Below, one piece after another: positions 31,654 to 32,104 of a stretch of DNA of 32,104 nt. The stretch lies in contig AQYM01000032.1 in NCBI GenBank assembly GCA_000380705.1, forward strand, positions 88,569-120,672. Reading direction: 5' to 3'. The notes below the pieces were generated by a model. That model searched no databases. It had not been told where the DNA came from and saw only the letters and a program-made list of their open reading frames with translations. The position numbers and the translations under genes are program-made. This stretch comes from Crenarchaeota archaeon SCGC AAA471-B05. GTDB lineage: Archaea > Thermoproteota > Thermoprotei > Gearchaeales > Gearchaeaceae. The stretch's first letter is position 1. Each line of letters opens with the position of its first letter.

Positions 31654-32043
31654 TTAAGAAGCAATTTTATTGAGTCTTTTTATTTCCTTAATTTTTTTAA
31701 GATATACAGTTTTTAAGTATTTATATTCGTTTTCTTTTATTATGTTATTTTTCTTTTTTATTTCAAGTTTTTGTAAATATTGTTTTAATCTTTCAATTTC
31801 TTGTTTTTTTGATTGGGATTTTTTAATTTCCTCCTTTAATATTATTCTTAATAGTTTAATTGTCGGTTTTCTTATAGAAATATAAAGTAAAGTGAAACCA
31901 ACCAATTCCATCATTGCAGCATATAACAGGGGTAAAAAGATTGATGCTAGGAAAATTATGCCTACTACAGAAAATAAAACATCATTGTAAAGTCTTTGGA
32001 ATTTAAAAGAGCTCCATACGTATGCTAATAACCAACCTATCAA
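31654..32043 (-). CDS. Small membrane protein with SHOCT-like coiled-coil tail
   Basis: A 129-residue protein starting at a TTG (32041-32043); upstream in frame there is no ATG, GTG or other TTG before a stop codon. Two hydrophobic helices (about 20-38 and 40-57) are followed by a basic, coiled-coil tail (KKSQSKKQEIERLKQYLQKL then IKKKNNIIKENEYKYLKTVY). The tail has the same helix, N/G turn, D/E-x-Y, helix pattern as the C-terminal tail of the neighbouring ATPase. No known family otherwise. It is convergent with the ABC operon across the inverted repeat. Confidence 0.65.
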   Translation of the reverse strand: MIGWLLAYVWSSFKFQRLYNDVLFSVVGIIFLASIFLPLLYAAMMELVGFTLLYISIRKPTIKLLRIILKEEIKKSQSKKQEIERLKQYLQKLEIKKKNNIIKENEYKYLKTVYLKKIKEIKRLNKIAS

Positions 32044-32104
32044 AGATAAAATTATGCTTGTTGCAAGAAATAAAACTTAGTAGAAGTCAATTTAATTCGT
32101 ATTA

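Noticed and set aside
1..32104. tRNA, rRNA, CRISPR or complete transposon
   Set aside because: No cloverleaf-like GTTCGA regions in the gaps, no spaced direct repeats, and no transposase-like protein in any frame.

Overview
The window is AT-rich (roughly 30% G+C by eye) and densely packed. Gene content is that of a thermoacidophilic archaeon of the Thermoproteota, probably Sulfolobales or a close relative. Indicators are a CdvB/ESCRT-III paralog, a Dpo4/Dbh-type Y-family polymerase, a stand-alone TrpB2, FixC/FixX, Elp3, an Nre repair protein, a TRAM protein, an S53 sedolisin-like secreted protein and short A-box promoters about 26 bp upstream of start codons (leaderless style). I see no rRNA, tRNA, CRISPR array or intact transposon. 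The species assignment is inference.

Layout. 1-3.5 kb: the end of a membrane-anchored surface protein, a family-4-like glycosyltransferase and a degenerate CbiX-like protein. 3.6-7 kb: an ESCRT-III paralog followed by NfeD, a short NfeD and a stomatin, a membrane-remodelling and membrane-quality-control neighbourhood. 7-7.9 kb: a string of tiny genes (34, 48, 34, possibly 33, and 72 codons), the last a TRAM protein with no canonical start codon. 8-9.9 kb: a gluzincin-like metallopeptidase, DNA polymerase IV and a FUN14 protein. 9.9-12.5 kb (minus): a coupled operon fixC-fixX-thioredoxin (DipZ C-terminal type) feeding or using the quinone pool. 12.5-16.2 kb: spermidine synthase, a small unknown, a divergent cysteinyl-tRNA synthetase-like protein lacking two zinc ligands, a tandem GNAT acetyltransferase and a membrane protein. 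16.3-19.3 kb: a tightly overlapping elp3-DHH-ubiX operon. 19.3-22.6 kb: DUF72, a tRNA-binding OB-fold protein, a polyprenyl synthase and TrpB2. 22.7-27.8 kb: a large sedolisin-like surface protein with repeats, Nre and an F420H2:NADP oxidoreductase. 27.8-32 kb: a decayed gene fragment, an ABC export-type permease broken at a 14-T tract, its ATPase and a small membrane protein.

Points most worth following: (i) several enzyme-like proteins whose catalytic residues are selectively missing (sedolisin, CbiX-like, CysRS-like zinc site, FixX cluster ligand); (ii) the permease frameshift in a homopolymer; (iii) unannotated microproteins and the non-canonical start of the TRAM gene; (iv) the CysRS-like plus tandem-GNAT pair, which by size and architecture recalls MshC/MshD of mycothiol synthesis, although that link is speculative.
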